This document shows, in pieces, positions 35,331-44,998 of a DNA stretch of 64,000 nucleotides (its first letter is position 1; every line of letters starts with the position of its first letter). The stretch is taken from contig JAEZTQ010000024.1 in assembly GCA_023443625.1 (NCBI GenBank), forward strand, positions 1 to 64,000, written 5' to 3'. Position numbers and translations under genes: made by a program. Under the pieces are notes generated by a model that did no database searches, was not told the DNA's origin, and saw only the letters and a program-made list of their open reading frames with translations. The DNA is from Bacillota bacterium. GTDB taxonomy: Bacteria > Bacillota_A > Clostridia > Lachnospirales > Lachnospiraceae.

Positions 35331-36758
35331 TTATGTATCCCAGACAACTTCTATTCTCTCAGCATCACCTGAACATAGTCCAGTTATGGTTATTTTATTC
35401 TGCTTTATCCACTTAATATAGTTAAGAACTTCATCATCTATCTTCTCTCCGGGCACTAATAGAGGTGACCCTGGTGGATACATAGTAATAAACGCTGCAG
35501 CAACGAATCCTACGCTCTTTTCTAATAGCATTGGTTTCGTCCTGAATGCTTCTAGTACTTCCCCTGGAAGCATGACCTGAGAGGGCTTTGGAATACTTAA
35601 GGAATACCTTTCTTCCTCCTTGGGTATTGTAACACATTCCCCATCTATTTCAAATAATGCCTTCAAAAGCCGTACAAATCCATCCTTAGTATCACAAATA
35701 CTGGTCATTGCTATGACATAGTCCGGTGTTGCCATCTCCATAACAATATGATATTTATCTTGAAGAATCCTCTGTAAATCATGTCCATTAATCTGTGTAT
35801 TCTGAACTGAGATAGTTATTTTAGATAAATCCACATCATAAATTCCATACTGCTCCTTAAGCTTAGGTTCAAATATTTTAAGGTTTCTTAACTTCCTAGC
35901 TTCCTTATAGAAAAAAGTAAGCTCTTTATAATAATTATTAAAAAGAGCTTCTCCCTGATCTTCCAAAATACTTATGCACTGGTCGATCCCAGACATCAGA
36001 AGATAGGAAGGACTACTGCTTTGATATATTGTCAAATATTTTTCTATCTTACCATTTAAATGCGGAACATTGGAATGAAGCACGGCTGTCTGCGTGAAAG
36101 CAGGAAGGGTTTTATGGAGACTTTGAATAACAATATCTGCTCCTAAACCTACAGCACTTTGAGGAAAACCCTTATGGTAACCAAAATGAGCTCCATGGGC
36201 TTCATCCACCAACAAAAATGCTCCATAGCTATGAACTACATCTGCAATAGCTTTTATATCCGATACAATTCCTTCATAGGAGGGGGAAGTGATTACTACC
36301 AATTGAATTCCTACGTTCTTTATCAACGCCTCTTCTATATCCGAGACAAGAATTCCACCATTTACTGAAAATTCTTCTATATGCTGTGGATAACAATAGA
36401 TTGGTACCAGTCCCTTGAGTACTAATGCATGATACACAGCCTTGTGGCAATTTCTGGCTAATAATACCTTGCTGCCACGGTAAGTTAATGCAGAAATTCC
36501 AGCTAACAATCCCGCAGTACTACCATTAATCAGTGGATAGCTTTTCCCTGCTCCATATAAACTTCTTAAACGATCTGCTTGCTTTAATAAAATCCCCTCC
36601 GGCTGATGGAGATTATCAAAGCCTTCAACTTCAGTTATGTCAATCTCATAGGGATTTATCATCTGCATTAGATTGGTGTTACGCTTATGACCGGGCATAT
36701 GCATGGGATAATAATCCTCTTTGCCATATGAAAGTAATTCCTTATATAACCTTTCCAC
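35331..36758 (-). CDS. PLP-dependent Orn/Lys/Arg decarboxylase family protein
   Basis: 475 residues from a GTG start. Fold-type I PLP enzyme: INGSTAGLLAGISAL, FLLVDEAHGAHFG and the PLP lysine in IQSLHKTLPAF. The C-terminal domain is shorter than in the large inducible decarboxylases, as in YaaO/SpeA of Bacillus. It likely decarboxylates arginine, lysine or ornithine in polyamine synthesis; the substrate cannot be told by eye. It is the first gene of the yaa-type cluster, 43 nt before the guanylate-kinase-like gene. Confidence 0.85.
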   Translation of the reverse strand: MERLYKELLSYGKEDYYPMHMPGHKRNTNLMQMINPYEIDITEVEGFDNLHQPEGILLKQADRLRSLYGAGKSYPLINGSTAGLLAGISALTYRGSKVLLARNCHKAVYHALVLKGLVPIYCYPQHIEEFSVNGGILVSDIEEALIKNVGIQLVVITSPSYEGIVSDIKAIADVVHSYGAFLLVDEAHGAHFGYHKGFPQSAVGLGADIVIQSLHKTLPAFTQTAVLHSNVPHLNGKIEKYLTIYQSSSPSYLLMSGIDQCISILEDQGEALFNNYYKELTFFYKEARKLRNLKIFEPKLKEQYGIYDVDLSKITISVQNTQINGHDLQRILQDKYHIVMEMATPDYVIAMTSICDTKDGFVRLLKALFEIDGECVTIPKEEERYSLSIPKPSQVMLPGEVLEAFRTKPMLLEKSVGFVAAAFITMYPPGSPLLVPGEKIDDEVLNYIKWIKQNKITITGLCSGDAERIEVVWDT

Positions 36759-36828
36759 AACATCCTGCCTTTCTTATTCCTATATGAGGTCTTAAATATC
36801 CTCCTATGGCAAAGCCACAGATATCAGG

Positions 36829-38745
36829 TCAAATAATTAAATTTGCCTTGATACTTTTTGATGCCTTCTCATATTTTTGCTGATACATTAAAGCATCTGC
36901 CGCTCCCAAGCAGCTTTCCAGCTTAGTATCTTCATTGGGAAGAATTAAATGATAGCCGTAGCTTACATAGACATTAAAATCATATTCCCTGTATATATTA
37001 TTATATTTATTCAGCTCTTCAACAAAGCGATTTACGAATTTAGTCATTTTACTGTCGTCATAGTCCATACCAATTGCCATAAATTCATCCCCGCCTAGAC
37101 GAATGCAAATCTCATCATCATCTGCCGCATGTAACAATGCCCCTGCTACTACCTTTAAGGCATTATCACCCTGAGAATGTCCAAATCTATCATTAATGTA
37201 TTTAAGCTTATCCATATCCGCCGTGAATACCATTAACTGTGATTTCTCTGCCACACAATGATTTAAATACTTCTTCCCTAAAGTATCCAAGACACGTCGA
37301 TTAAACAGTCCTGTCAATTCATCCCTAACGGACATATCTTCCAGCCTATATATGAGCCTGTTCAGCTCAGCATGAATCCGTACATTTTCTAAGGCATTAC
37401 TGACATTGATCAGCCATGCCTGATATGTCCTCATATAGGTTTGAATCTTATTAAAACTAATACCTGCATAGCCAAAGCAATGATCTTGATGATGAAGTAC
37501 TGAAAAGAAGTAGGCTACGGGTTCTTCTTTGGCCAACTCCTGGGGAATAAGCTCTTTCTTTTTACATCGTATTTTCTTAAAGCCTACACCATCCTTCATA
37601 CCAATTTCCATAATTAGTTCATCATCAATTAATGTATGCCTCACATCTTCAGGTTCATGGTAGATATCCCAATTATTTTGTAAACACATAACAAAGCTTG
37701 CATAATTATCATTTTGGTTTATATATATACCCATTTTATCAATAACATCATCTAACTTTGTAATTCCTGCTAGATCAGTGGACATATAAGCATTCCTTGC
37801 TATTTCATTTTGATATGTATCTCGTGCCAGGATATGATTACGTCTACAGTTATTACTTTCATGGTACCAATTTCTCTTGCAGCCACATGAAGCACGATAT
37901 ATTGTTTTTGTTTTCATATAGGAATACTTAGGCTGTTCCATTCCTCTATTATGTCTATGTATCTTCATTACAGCTTCCATACCCATGTCATAGACAGGCA
38001 TCTTAGCTGTGGTAATTGTTGGGCTAAATTCTGATGCGTCCTCCACATCATCGCAGCCTGTAACTGCAATTTGATCCGGCACAGAGATTCCCCATTCCTC
38101 CAGTGCCCTGCAAACGGTTACTGCCATGTAATCATTGGCACATATAATCGCCTGTGGTTGTTCCAAATCACTGCTTAGCCAATGTTTAACTGCATCAAAT
38201 CCCGTTACTCTCCACAAATCTCCATAATATATCCTGCCTTCTTCAACAGGAATATTATGTTCCCTTAACAACTTTCTATAATTATTTAACCGCCTATCCG
38301 TATCTATAAAGCCCTTTGGACCAGAGAGGAAATTAAGTCTGCTAAAACCATGATGCTCTATGAAATGGGTGATAATCTCATCTAATACAAGGTCATCATT
38401 AATCAATACATTATAATAATCAGTTAATTCACTGCGAACACTAACTACGGGACAATGGCTTCTACTCTTAATATTATTAAGATAGGTCTCCTTCAAATTA
38501 GGAAGTATCATAATATCAGGAGTGATTATTATCCCATCTAATTCTTCATAATTAGGGAGATTGGCAATATAAGCCTCTCCTGTATCATAAGCTTCCTGGC
38601 CGAAACCACCAAAATTAGTATAAAAAGCAAGGTTATAATCTAACTCTTTGGCTTTCGCCATAATTCCCCTGCTTAAAGTATCCTGGTATTCCTCATTTAC
38701 CTGTGATACAAAAACCCCAATTGTTTTCTTCTTATTATTAAACAT
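36829..38745 (-). CDS. Cytoplasmic LacI-type sugar-binding sensor fused to a GGDEF diguanylate cyclase
   Basis: 638 residues. Residues about 1-285 are a periplasmic-binding-protein-like (LacI/GalR sensor) domain (TIGVFVSQVNEEYQDTLSRG, AIICANDYMAVTVCRALEE, VTGCDDVEDASEFSPTITT). There is neither signal peptide nor membrane helix nor N-terminal HTH. A middle region (about 300-465) resembles GAF-type sensors. The GGDEF domain covers about 470-638, with GGDEF at 551-555 intact, so it should make c-di-GMP. The usual inhibitory RxxD site five residues upstream is absent. It would couple a cytoplasmic ligand, perhaps a sugar, to c-di-GMP. It stands alone. Confidence 0.85.
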   Translation of the reverse strand: MFNNKKKTIGVFVSQVNEEYQDTLSRGIMAKAKELDYNLAFYTNFGGFGQEAYDTGEAYIANLPNYEELDGIIITPDIMILPNLKETYLNNIKSRSHCPVVSVRSELTDYYNVLINDDLVLDEIITHFIEHHGFSRLNFLSGPKGFIDTDRRLNNYRKLLREHNIPVEEGRIYYGDLWRVTGFDAVKHWLSSDLEQPQAIICANDYMAVTVCRALEEWGISVPDQIAVTGCDDVEDASEFSPTITTAKMPVYDMGMEAVMKIHRHNRGMEQPKYSYMKTKTIYRASCGCKRNWYHESNNCRRNHILARDTYQNEIARNAYMSTDLAGITKLDDVIDKMGIYINQNDNYASFVMCLQNNWDIYHEPEDVRHTLIDDELIMEIGMKDGVGFKKIRCKKKELIPQELAKEEPVAYFFSVLHHQDHCFGYAGISFNKIQTYMRTYQAWLINVSNALENVRIHAELNRLIYRLEDMSVRDELTGLFNRRVLDTLGKKYLNHCVAEKSQLMVFTADMDKLKYINDRFGHSQGDNALKVVAGALLHAADDDEICIRLGGDEFMAIGMDYDDSKMTKFVNRFVEELNKYNNIYREYDFNVYVSYGYHLILPNEDTKLESCLGAADALMYQQKYEKASKSIKANLII

Positions 38746-38952
38746 GTATTATACCCCCCCATTCTATTTGAGAGTCCCCTTTTAACGTCAAAACATAACA
38801 ATTTTACAATTATAATATACTATTTTTTGTATAAACACAATAATCCTTAATAAAATTTCACAGTAATAACCATTATTTTCAGGATTAGAACTAAGTTTAA
38901 TAAGATATATATATTCGTTTTTATTATGGCTAATACTATTTCTAAAATTTAA

Positions 38953-38994
38953 TAAAAGCACAAACCCCAAAGATTGGGATTGATGTGCTTTTAT
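38953..38994 (-). terminator. Terminator of the TrpXYZ-like operon
   Basis: ATAAAAGCACA and TGTGCTTTTAT form an 11-bp stem with an inner CCAA/TTGG stem, downstream of the ATPase gene on the minus strand. The remainder of the 306-nt gap 38746-39051 is AT-rich with no further feature. Confidence 0.7.
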
Positions 38995-39051
38995 CATTAC
39001 CTAAAGGTGTCTGTCTTTAGTAAAATATAAAATTCATTAATGCTCCATAAA

Positions 39052-39846
39052 TTAGGATAGTATCATACGGTCATTAGCAAATTCACCACCACTGGCTTGC
39101 TCAAACTTCTCAAGAAGATCCTTTACCTGAAGTTTTTGCTTCTCCTCCCCAGATACATCAAAAATTATCTTACCATCATACATCATGATTAACCTGTTAC
39201 CATATTGTATTGCATTTTTCATATTATGAGTTACCATAAGTGCCGTAAGGGCGTTTGCCTTAATAATCTCATTGGATAACTCCAGCACCTTATTTGCAGT
39301 CTTGGGATCCAGTGCTGCTGTATGCTCATCTAAGAGCAATAATTTAGGCTGCTGTAATGTTGCCATAAGAAGAGTTAGTGCCTGCCTTTGTCCTCCTGAT
39401 AATAGACCAACTTTTGTTGTTAACCTTGTCTCTAAACCCAAATCCAGCATTTTTAGCTTTTCTACATAAATTTCCTTTTCCTCTTTTGTAATCCCCCAGC
39501 TTAATCCTCGTTTTTTGCCACGGCGATATGCTAAAGCAAGGTTTTCCTCAATCTCCATGTTAGCTGCTGTCCCCATCATGGGATCTTGAAACACTCTTCC
39601 CAGATATTTTGCTCTAACATGCTCAGGTAGCTTTGTTATATCATGATTTTCAAGAATAATTGATCCCTGATCAGGAAAATGAACTCCCGCTATCATGTTT
39701 AACATGGTGGATTTACCTGCCCCATTACCACCAATGACTGTTACGAAATCTCCGTCCTTAAGAGTCAGGTTAAGGCCTTTTAAAACAAGCTTCTCATTAA
39801 CAGTATTTGGATTAAAGGTTTTATAGATATTATTTAGTATAAGCAT
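39052..39846 (-). CDS. ABC transporter ATP-binding protein (TrpXYZ-like importer)
   Basis: 264 residues: Walker A VIGGNGAGKST, signature LSGGQRQAL, Walker B LLLLDEHTA (DEH instead of the usual DEP), H-loop VTHNM. The ATG overlaps the permease stop by 1 nt. With the permease and lipoprotein it forms the ABC family of PF04392-type binding proteins, known in streptococci as TrpXYZ (tryptophan-linked), elsewhere of unknown substrate. Energises uptake. Confidence 0.88.
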   Translation of the reverse strand: MLILNNIYKTFNPNTVNEKLVLKGLNLTLKDGDFVTVIGGNGAGKSTMLNMIAGVHFPDQGSIILENHDITKLPEHVRAKYLGRVFQDPMMGTAANMEIEENLALAYRRGKKRGLSWGITKEEKEIYVEKLKMLDLGLETRLTTKVGLLSGGQRQALTLLMATLQQPKLLLLDEHTAALDPKTANKVLELSNEIIKANALTALMVTHNMKNAIQYGNRLIMMYDGKIIFDVSGEEKQKLQVKDLLEKFEQASGGEFANDRMILS

Positions 39847-40781
39847 TATCTAGCCTCCTTTCGCATGTTTCTCTTCTTTAAGAGAACAGGGATTGAAAGG
39901 GCTGCTGCAACAACTATGGCTGTTAAAAGTCTTAAATCATTGGCATTTAATCCAAATTCTAGTACAACAGCTATGATGACACGATATATAATTGAACCTA
40001 TAACAATAGAAATTAACTTTAAAGCAAAATGTTTTACTTTTATTAATAGAACTTCTCCAATCACGATGGATGCCAAACCGATAACAATTGCCCCAACACC
40101 CATACTTACATCGGCAAACCCCTGAGACTGAGCAACCAGAGCTCCAGCTAGAGCGATTAACCCATTACTTAATACCAGGCCAAGTATCTTCATACTGTCT
40201 GTATTTACGCCCTGAGCCCTGACCATAGCTGCATTATTGCCTGTAGCACGAAGGCTGCAGCCGATTTCAGTACCAAAGAACCAATATAAAATCATAATTA
40301 CAAGGGCGGTAAAAACTAATCCAATTAATATAGTGACCGTTGTTTGAAGTGTAGCATCTCTAATCCCTAGTTCCTTGGCCGTAGGAAAAAATCCTTTTAT
40401 TATAGATATTATGGTACCTTTGTTAACTAAGGAGGTGTTGGGTTGACCCATGATTCTTAAATTAATCGAATATAATCCTACCATAGTAAGAATTCCGGAT
40501 AAAATTGCAGGTATTTTAAACTTGGTATGTAGTACGCCCGTTACCAGGCCTGCCACCATGCCTGCTAATACAGCAGCAATTAAAGTAACAAAGGGATTCC
40601 AATTTTGATTGACTAAAAGCGAGGTGCAAATGCTTCCCCCTAGGGTAAAGCTTCCTTCACAAGTCATATCAGGGAAATCCAGAATACGAAAGGTGATGTA
40701 TACTCCTAAAGCAAGGATTGCCCAAGTGATCGCTTGAGATGTTGCTCCGTATAAAGACATTAGGAATGCTGTTATATCCAT
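39846..40781 (-). CDS. ABC transporter permease (TrpXYZ-like importer)
   Basis: 311 residues, nine or ten hydrophobic segments of the branched-chain amino acid/monosaccharide permease type, with conserved FRILDFPDMTCEGSFTLGG and LRATGNNAAMVRAQGVNTD. AAAGGA lies about 11 nt upstream of the ATG. It is coupled to the downstream ATPase and about 147 nt after the binding-protein gene. Confidence 0.87.
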   Translation of the reverse strand: MDITAFLMSLYGATSQAITWAILALGVYITFRILDFPDMTCEGSFTLGGSICTSLLVNQNWNPFVTLIAAVLAGMVAGLVTGVLHTKFKIPAILSGILTMVGLYSINLRIMGQPNTSLVNKGTIISIIKGFFPTAKELGIRDATLQTTVTILIGLVFTALVIMILYWFFGTEIGCSLRATGNNAAMVRAQGVNTDSMKILGLVLSNGLIALAGALVAQSQGFADVSMGVGAIVIGLASIVIGEVLLIKVKHFALKLISIVIGSIIYRVIIAVVLEFGLNANDLRLLTAIVVAAALSIPVLLKKRNMRKEAR

Positions 40782-40928
40782 ATAGTAATTATTCCTTTCT
40801 TAACTTTTTTACTATTATTTCAATATTATAACTTATATTAGGGAAAGAAAAAAGACTTTGCATGGCAAAATCTTCTTCCTTTGCTTTATTTCTTTACACA
40901 TAAATTTTAAATAAATCTTAAATAATAA

Positions 40929-41936
40929 TTATTTGTTATCCTGTGCATCAAGCTCTTTTTGTAAGTCCTCAGGAATTGTAATATTAAGTTGTGCTGCTAC
41001 TTCACTGTTGATTTTTAATTTACTTTCTTCCTCTGGTAAATATGCAATTGGCATAGTATCCGTTGTAGCTTCACCTTTGATAATCTTAACTGCCTGTTCG
41101 CCAGTTATTCTTCCTAGCTTATAGTAATCGATGCCATAGGTTGCAAGTCCTCCCTCATCTACCATACCGCCTTCACCGCAGATAACGGGAATTCCATTTC
41201 CATTTGCTACCTGGCCAACAGTAGCCATTGCCCCTGCAATGGTATTATCAGTAGGTGCATAGATTGCATCAACTTTACCTACTAAGGATTGAACCACTTG
41301 TTGAATTTCGTTTGAGTTCGCCACTGTAGCTTCAACTGCTGTAATCCCATATTCTTTAGCTACTTCAATTGCTATATCAGACTGTATCTTAGAATTAGCT
41401 TCACTAGAGCAATATAGAATAGCTATATTCTTGGCATCGGGAACTAATTTTGTTAATAACTCAATTTGTCTTTTAACTGGATTCATATCTGATGTACCAG
41501 ATACGTTACCACCGGGCTTCTCATTGGAGGCAACCAAACCTGATGCTGCGGGATCTGTCACAGCTGATACTAAGATAGGAATATCCTTTGTTGCATTTGC
41601 AACGGCTTGGGCAGAGGGTGTGGCAATTGCAAAAATCAAATCATTATTGTCGTTAACCAGCTTTGAAGCTATGGTATTAGCCGTTGATTGATCATTTTGT
41701 GCATTCTGGTAATCAATTTTTATATTTTTACCATCCACATAACCTGCTTCTTTTAAGGCATCAACAAATCCTTCATAGGTTGCATCTAAGGCTGCATGGG
41801 CTAATAATTGATTAACACCAATTTTGAATACCTTCACCTTCCCATCTGATGAAGTCTCTATTGTACCACAACCCATTAAAATAGTGGCTGACATTACCAA
41901 TATAAGCAAACCTGCTATTATCTTTTTCTTTATCAT
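40929..41936 (-). CDS. ABC transporter substrate-binding lipoprotein (PF04392/TrpX type)
   Basis: 335 residues with lipobox ILMGC. Periplasmic-binding fold of the ABC_sub_bind family (KIGVNQLLAHAALDATYEGF, FAIATPSAQAVANATKDIP, ATYGIDYYKLGRITGEQAV). AAGGAGG precedes the ATG. First gene of the operon with permease and ATPase. The ligand is unknown; tryptophan or tyrosine is a family-based guess. Confidence 0.88.
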   Translation of the reverse strand: MIKKKIIAGLLILVMSATILMGCGTIETSSDGKVKVFKIGVNQLLAHAALDATYEGFVDALKEAGYVDGKNIKIDYQNAQNDQSTANTIASKLVNDNNDLIFAIATPSAQAVANATKDIPILVSAVTDPAASGLVASNEKPGGNVSGTSDMNPVKRQIELLTKLVPDAKNIAILYCSSEANSKIQSDIAIEVAKEYGITAVEATVANSNEIQQVVQSLVGKVDAIYAPTDNTIAGAMATVGQVANGNGIPVICGEGGMVDEGGLATYGIDYYKLGRITGEQAVKIIKGEATTDTMPIAYLPEEESKLKINSEVAAQLNITIPEDLQKELDAQDNK

Positions 41937-41967
41937 AAAATTCCTCCTTATTATACACTAATTACAA

Positions 41968-42027
41968 AACGCTATAACACTTTAAAGCTTTAAAGCTTTT
42001 AATAGTTAAAGTGTACTATTAAAAACA
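41968..42027 (-). promoter_or_regulatory. Overlapping inverted repeats upstream of the TrpX-like gene
   Basis: The 170-nt gap upstream of the lipoprotein holds two mutually exclusive pairings: TTTTAATAGT with ACTATTAAAA, and ACACTTTAA with TTAAAGTGT. Both overlap the same 60 nt. This suits a repressor operator or an attenuating leader; no T-box or known riboswitch motif is seen. Confidence 0.4.
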
Positions 42028-42106
42028 GCATTCGTCAATAGTTTATTTTAGGGATTTTATGTTATTTAAAAGCGTTTGCTTTGGCTAAATTGTTCAAAAT
42101 ATGAAC

Positions 42107-42583
42107 TTATTTATCGTCTTTCCTCTCATAAGTTAAATATTTGTAGGGAACTTCCCCCTCAAAAACTTCTTCATCTATCTTAACAAATTCATTTTCATTA
42201 AATTCAGGGAAATATGTATCACCCTCCACCATTATATCTACTAAAGTAATATACAATCTATCTGCTAAGGGAAGAGCCTCTTTATATAACCTTTCCCCTC
42301 CAGCAATAAAAACATCCTCATTACCTGCAAGTTCTAGTGCTTCCTCTAGTGAGGCTGCCGTTGTACAGTTCTCCTTTTCATATTTAATTGTATTTGATAT
42401 CAATATGGTCTTTCTATTCGGCAGAGGTCTGCCTATCTCTTCAAAGGAACGCTTTCCCATAACGATTATCTTTCCTGTGGTAAGTTCCTTGAATCTTCTT
42501 TGTTCTCCCTTTATTCTCCAAGGAATCTTCCCCTTGTTACCAATTACATTATTCTTAGCCATGGCTACAATTAAGGCAATCAT
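42107..42583 (-). CDS. folA: Dihydrofolate reductase
   Basis: 158 residues from the ATG at 42583 (GGGAGG upstream; the ATG at 42601 overlaps that site). MIALIVAMAKNNVIGNKGKIPW is the standard N-terminus, and the protein is of usual DHFR length with IVMGKRSFEEIGRPLPNR and EDVFIAGGERLYKEAL. It reduces dihydrofolate with NADPH. It lies about 105 nt downstream of ilvN and may be transcribed with it. Confidence 0.93.
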   Translation of the reverse strand: MIALIVAMAKNNVIGNKGKIPWRIKGEQRRFKELTTGKIIVMGKRSFEEIGRPLPNRKTILISNTIKYEKENCTTAASLEEALELAGNEDVFIAGGERLYKEALPLADRLYITLVDIMVEGDTYFPEFNENEFVKIDEEVFEGEVPYKYLTYERKDDK

Positions 42584-42688
42584 GCTCTGCTTACCTCCCA
42601 TAAATTAAAAATCTATTACCTAATAATACTTACTATAAATATCTAAGAGAAAGTGTACCTGCCTTAATAAATAGTGCCAGTCTAGTGC

Positions 42689-43180
42689 CTATCTTGCTGT
42701 GGCCTCAATTGCTACACTTCCACCTCTGACGATTTCAAGTCGATTGCAGAAATACTTATTTAGTAATTTTATGATATCATCATTCTTTTCTTCTGTCTGC
42801 ACACATTCTAGTAGAATTGTGTTCTTATTATAATCAGCTACTGTTAAATTAAAAATGTTAGCTATACGAAATACCTCTGTTTTGTCTGCCTCATTGCAAT
42901 GATATATCTTTACAAAGAGCAATTCCTTCATATGAATAGGAATATCGGTATAGTCTATTACTTTAATAACTTCTACTGCTTTATTTAACTGTTTTTTTAT
43001 TTGCTCAAAGATCATATCATCGCTGGTTAGACTTATTGTCATTCTAGAAACTGTCTTATCCTCTGTTTCACCAACGGTAAGACTATCCAAATTGTATGCC
43101 TTCCCTGAGAAAAGCCCAGCAATTCTCGCTAATACACCTATATCATTTTCAACCAAAAGACAAATCCATCTCTTCTTCAT
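42689..43180 (-). CDS. ilvN: Acetolactate synthase small (regulatory) subunit
   Basis: 163 residues from the ATG at 43180 (GGAGG at the right distance). Two ACT-type domains: CLLVENDIGVLARIAGLFSGKAYNLDSLTVG is the standard start. Needed for activity and valine feedback of IlvB. Starts 35 nt after the ilvB stop. Confidence 0.93.
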   Translation of the reverse strand: MKKRWICLLVENDIGVLARIAGLFSGKAYNLDSLTVGETEDKTVSRMTISLTSDDMIFEQIKKQLNKAVEVIKVIDYTDIPIHMKELLFVKIYHCNEADKTEVFRIANIFNLTVADYNKNTILLECVQTEEKNDDIIKLLNKYFCNRLEIVRGGSVAIEATAR

Positions 43181-43215
43181 AATTACCTCCATTCCTGTAC
43201 ATGTTTTTGCATCTA

Positions 43216-44940
43216 TTAGCAATCCATTATCATCTCATTTAAACTTTTACCTGGTGGAACAATGGGAAGTACATTAGCCTCCCGTTCAATAATAAATTCA
43301 ATAACCGTAGGAGAATGTCTGTTCTCTTTTGCTGCTAACAGTGCTTTTTCTATATCTTCTTCTCTTTCAACTCGAATTCCCAGTGCTTCATAACTTTCTG
43401 CTAATTTAACAAAATCCGGTGTATATTTGGGACAGCACTTATCCTTGTTATCACAATCACGTTCACAGCTTCTGCGATATCTTAAGCAGGTACTTGAGTA
43501 ACGCTTCTGAAAAAACATTTCCTGCCATTGCCTAACATTACCTAGAAAGGAGTTATTAAGTATGCAAAATATAATTGGCAGTTCTAGGCCCACAGCAGTT
43601 GCTAGCTCCTGAATATTCATTTGCGCACCCCCATCCCCTGAGATACAGATAACATCTTTATCTGGACAACCCAGCTTTGCACCTATTGCAGCAGGGAAAC
43701 CATAACCCATGGTTCCAAGCCCTCCTGAGGTGATTAATTGTCTGTTCTCATCCAGCTTAATATACTGTGTTGTCCAAAGCTGATTCTGACCCACATCTGT
43801 GGTAAAGATGGCCTTTGTAAAGATTTGATTCATCTTATTTATAATCTTCATGGGTGTTAATCCTTGATAAGTATCCATTTGTATGGGATATTTATCTTTC
43901 CAGGTGTTTATCTCCTCTCTCCAGTCTTGAATCTTTAGCTCCAGGGCAATCTTTAACATCACTTTTAAGGCGCTCTTTGCATCAGCTACAATGGGTATAT
44001 CCACCTTAATATTTCTTGATATAGAGGAGGAATCAATATCTATATGAATTATTGTTGCATTCTTAGCAAACTCACTAATTTTACCTGTTATTCTGTCATT
44101 AAAACGGGTTCCAATGGAAAAGAGAACATCACATTCACTGATTGCCCTATTGGAAGCATAATTACCATGCATGCCGATATTTCCAACATAATTCGGATGG
44201 GATGTAGAGATTGCTCCCTTACCCATAATCGTAGTAATAACAGGGAGTCCGGTTATCTCAGCGAATTTCGTCAATTCTCTACCTGCTCTTGCAATATTTA
44301 CTCCTCCCCCAATAAGCAGTACGGGTTTTTTTGCCGTATTTAAAACCTCCATAACTCTTTTGATCTGTCCTCCATGGACGCTGTTATTAGGTTTATAACC
44401 CCTTATCATAATGTTTTCCGGATACTCCTCATCACCTAGGGCTTGCTGAATATCCTTGGGTATATCCACTACAACGGGGCCTGGTTTTCCTGTTCGTGCA
44501 ATATAGAAGGCTTTCTTAATAATATTTCCTAAGTCCTTTCTATCTCGTACTGTTACTGCATATTTGCAGATGCTCCTTGTAATACCTACAATATCAACCT
44601 CTTGAAATGCATCATTACCAATTAAATTCGAAGGAACCTGCCCAGTAAAACACACCAGGGGTACACTGTCAAAATTAGCTGTAGCAATACCTGTAACAAG
44701 ATTTGTAGCTCCTGGGCCACTTGTCACCAGACAAACTCCTACTTTGCCTGTTGATCTGGCGTAGCCGTCTGCTGCATGAACAAGCCCTTGCTCATGCCTT
44801 GGAAGGATAACATCAATTTCTTCCACCCCATAAAGAGCATCAAATAAATCAATTGCCATTCCTCCTGGATAAGCAAAGAGGGTGTCTACACCTTCTGCTT
44901 TCAATGCCTTAACAAATAATTGAGTTCCCTTAATCTCCAT
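43216..44940 (-). CDS. ilvB: Acetolactate synthase large subunit
   Basis: 574 residues, ThDP-dependent enzyme. AYPGGMAIDLFDAL and PRHEQGLVHAADGYAR (catalytic Glu) at the N-terminus, GDGGAQMNIQELAT (ThDP/Mg site) with NNSFLGNVRQWQEMFF near the C-terminus. An unusual cysteine-rich insert (CLRYRRSCERDCDNKDKCC) lies after that motif. It catalyses the first common step of valine/leucine synthesis, in complex with IlvN. The AGGAGG site is about 12 nt from the ATG, longer than usual. Controlled by the upstream T-box leader. Confidence 0.95.
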   Translation of the reverse strand: MEIKGTQLFVKALKAEGVDTLFAYPGGMAIDLFDALYGVEEIDVILPRHEQGLVHAADGYARSTGKVGVCLVTSGPGATNLVTGIATANFDSVPLVCFTGQVPSNLIGNDAFQEVDIVGITRSICKYAVTVRDRKDLGNIIKKAFYIARTGKPGPVVVDIPKDIQQALGDEEYPENIMIRGYKPNNSVHGGQIKRVMEVLNTAKKPVLLIGGGVNIARAGRELTKFAEITGLPVITTIMGKGAISTSHPNYVGNIGMHGNYASNRAISECDVLFSIGTRFNDRITGKISEFAKNATIIHIDIDSSSISRNIKVDIPIVADAKSALKVMLKIALELKIQDWREEINTWKDKYPIQMDTYQGLTPMKIINKMNQIFTKAIFTTDVGQNQLWTTQYIKLDENRQLITSGGLGTMGYGFPAAIGAKLGCPDKDVICISGDGGAQMNIQELATAVGLELPIIFCILNNSFLGNVRQWQEMFFQKRYSSTCLRYRRSCERDCDNKDKCCPKYTPDFVKLAESYEALGIRVEREEDIEKALLAAKENRHSPTVIEFIIEREANVLPIVPPGKSLNEMIMDC

Positions 44941-44998
44941 AACTTAATATAACCTCCTTATATAATAACTTTTTAAATTAAACTTCCTAACAGAACAA

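Noticed and set aside
35434..35637. Small frames in the decarboxylase region
   Set aside because: They overlap the real gene in another frame and carry no start signals.
38788..38997. 69-codon minus frame in the GGDEF/ABC gap
   Set aside because: It reads through the terminator hairpin at 38953-38994, lacks a ribosome site and is AT-driven.
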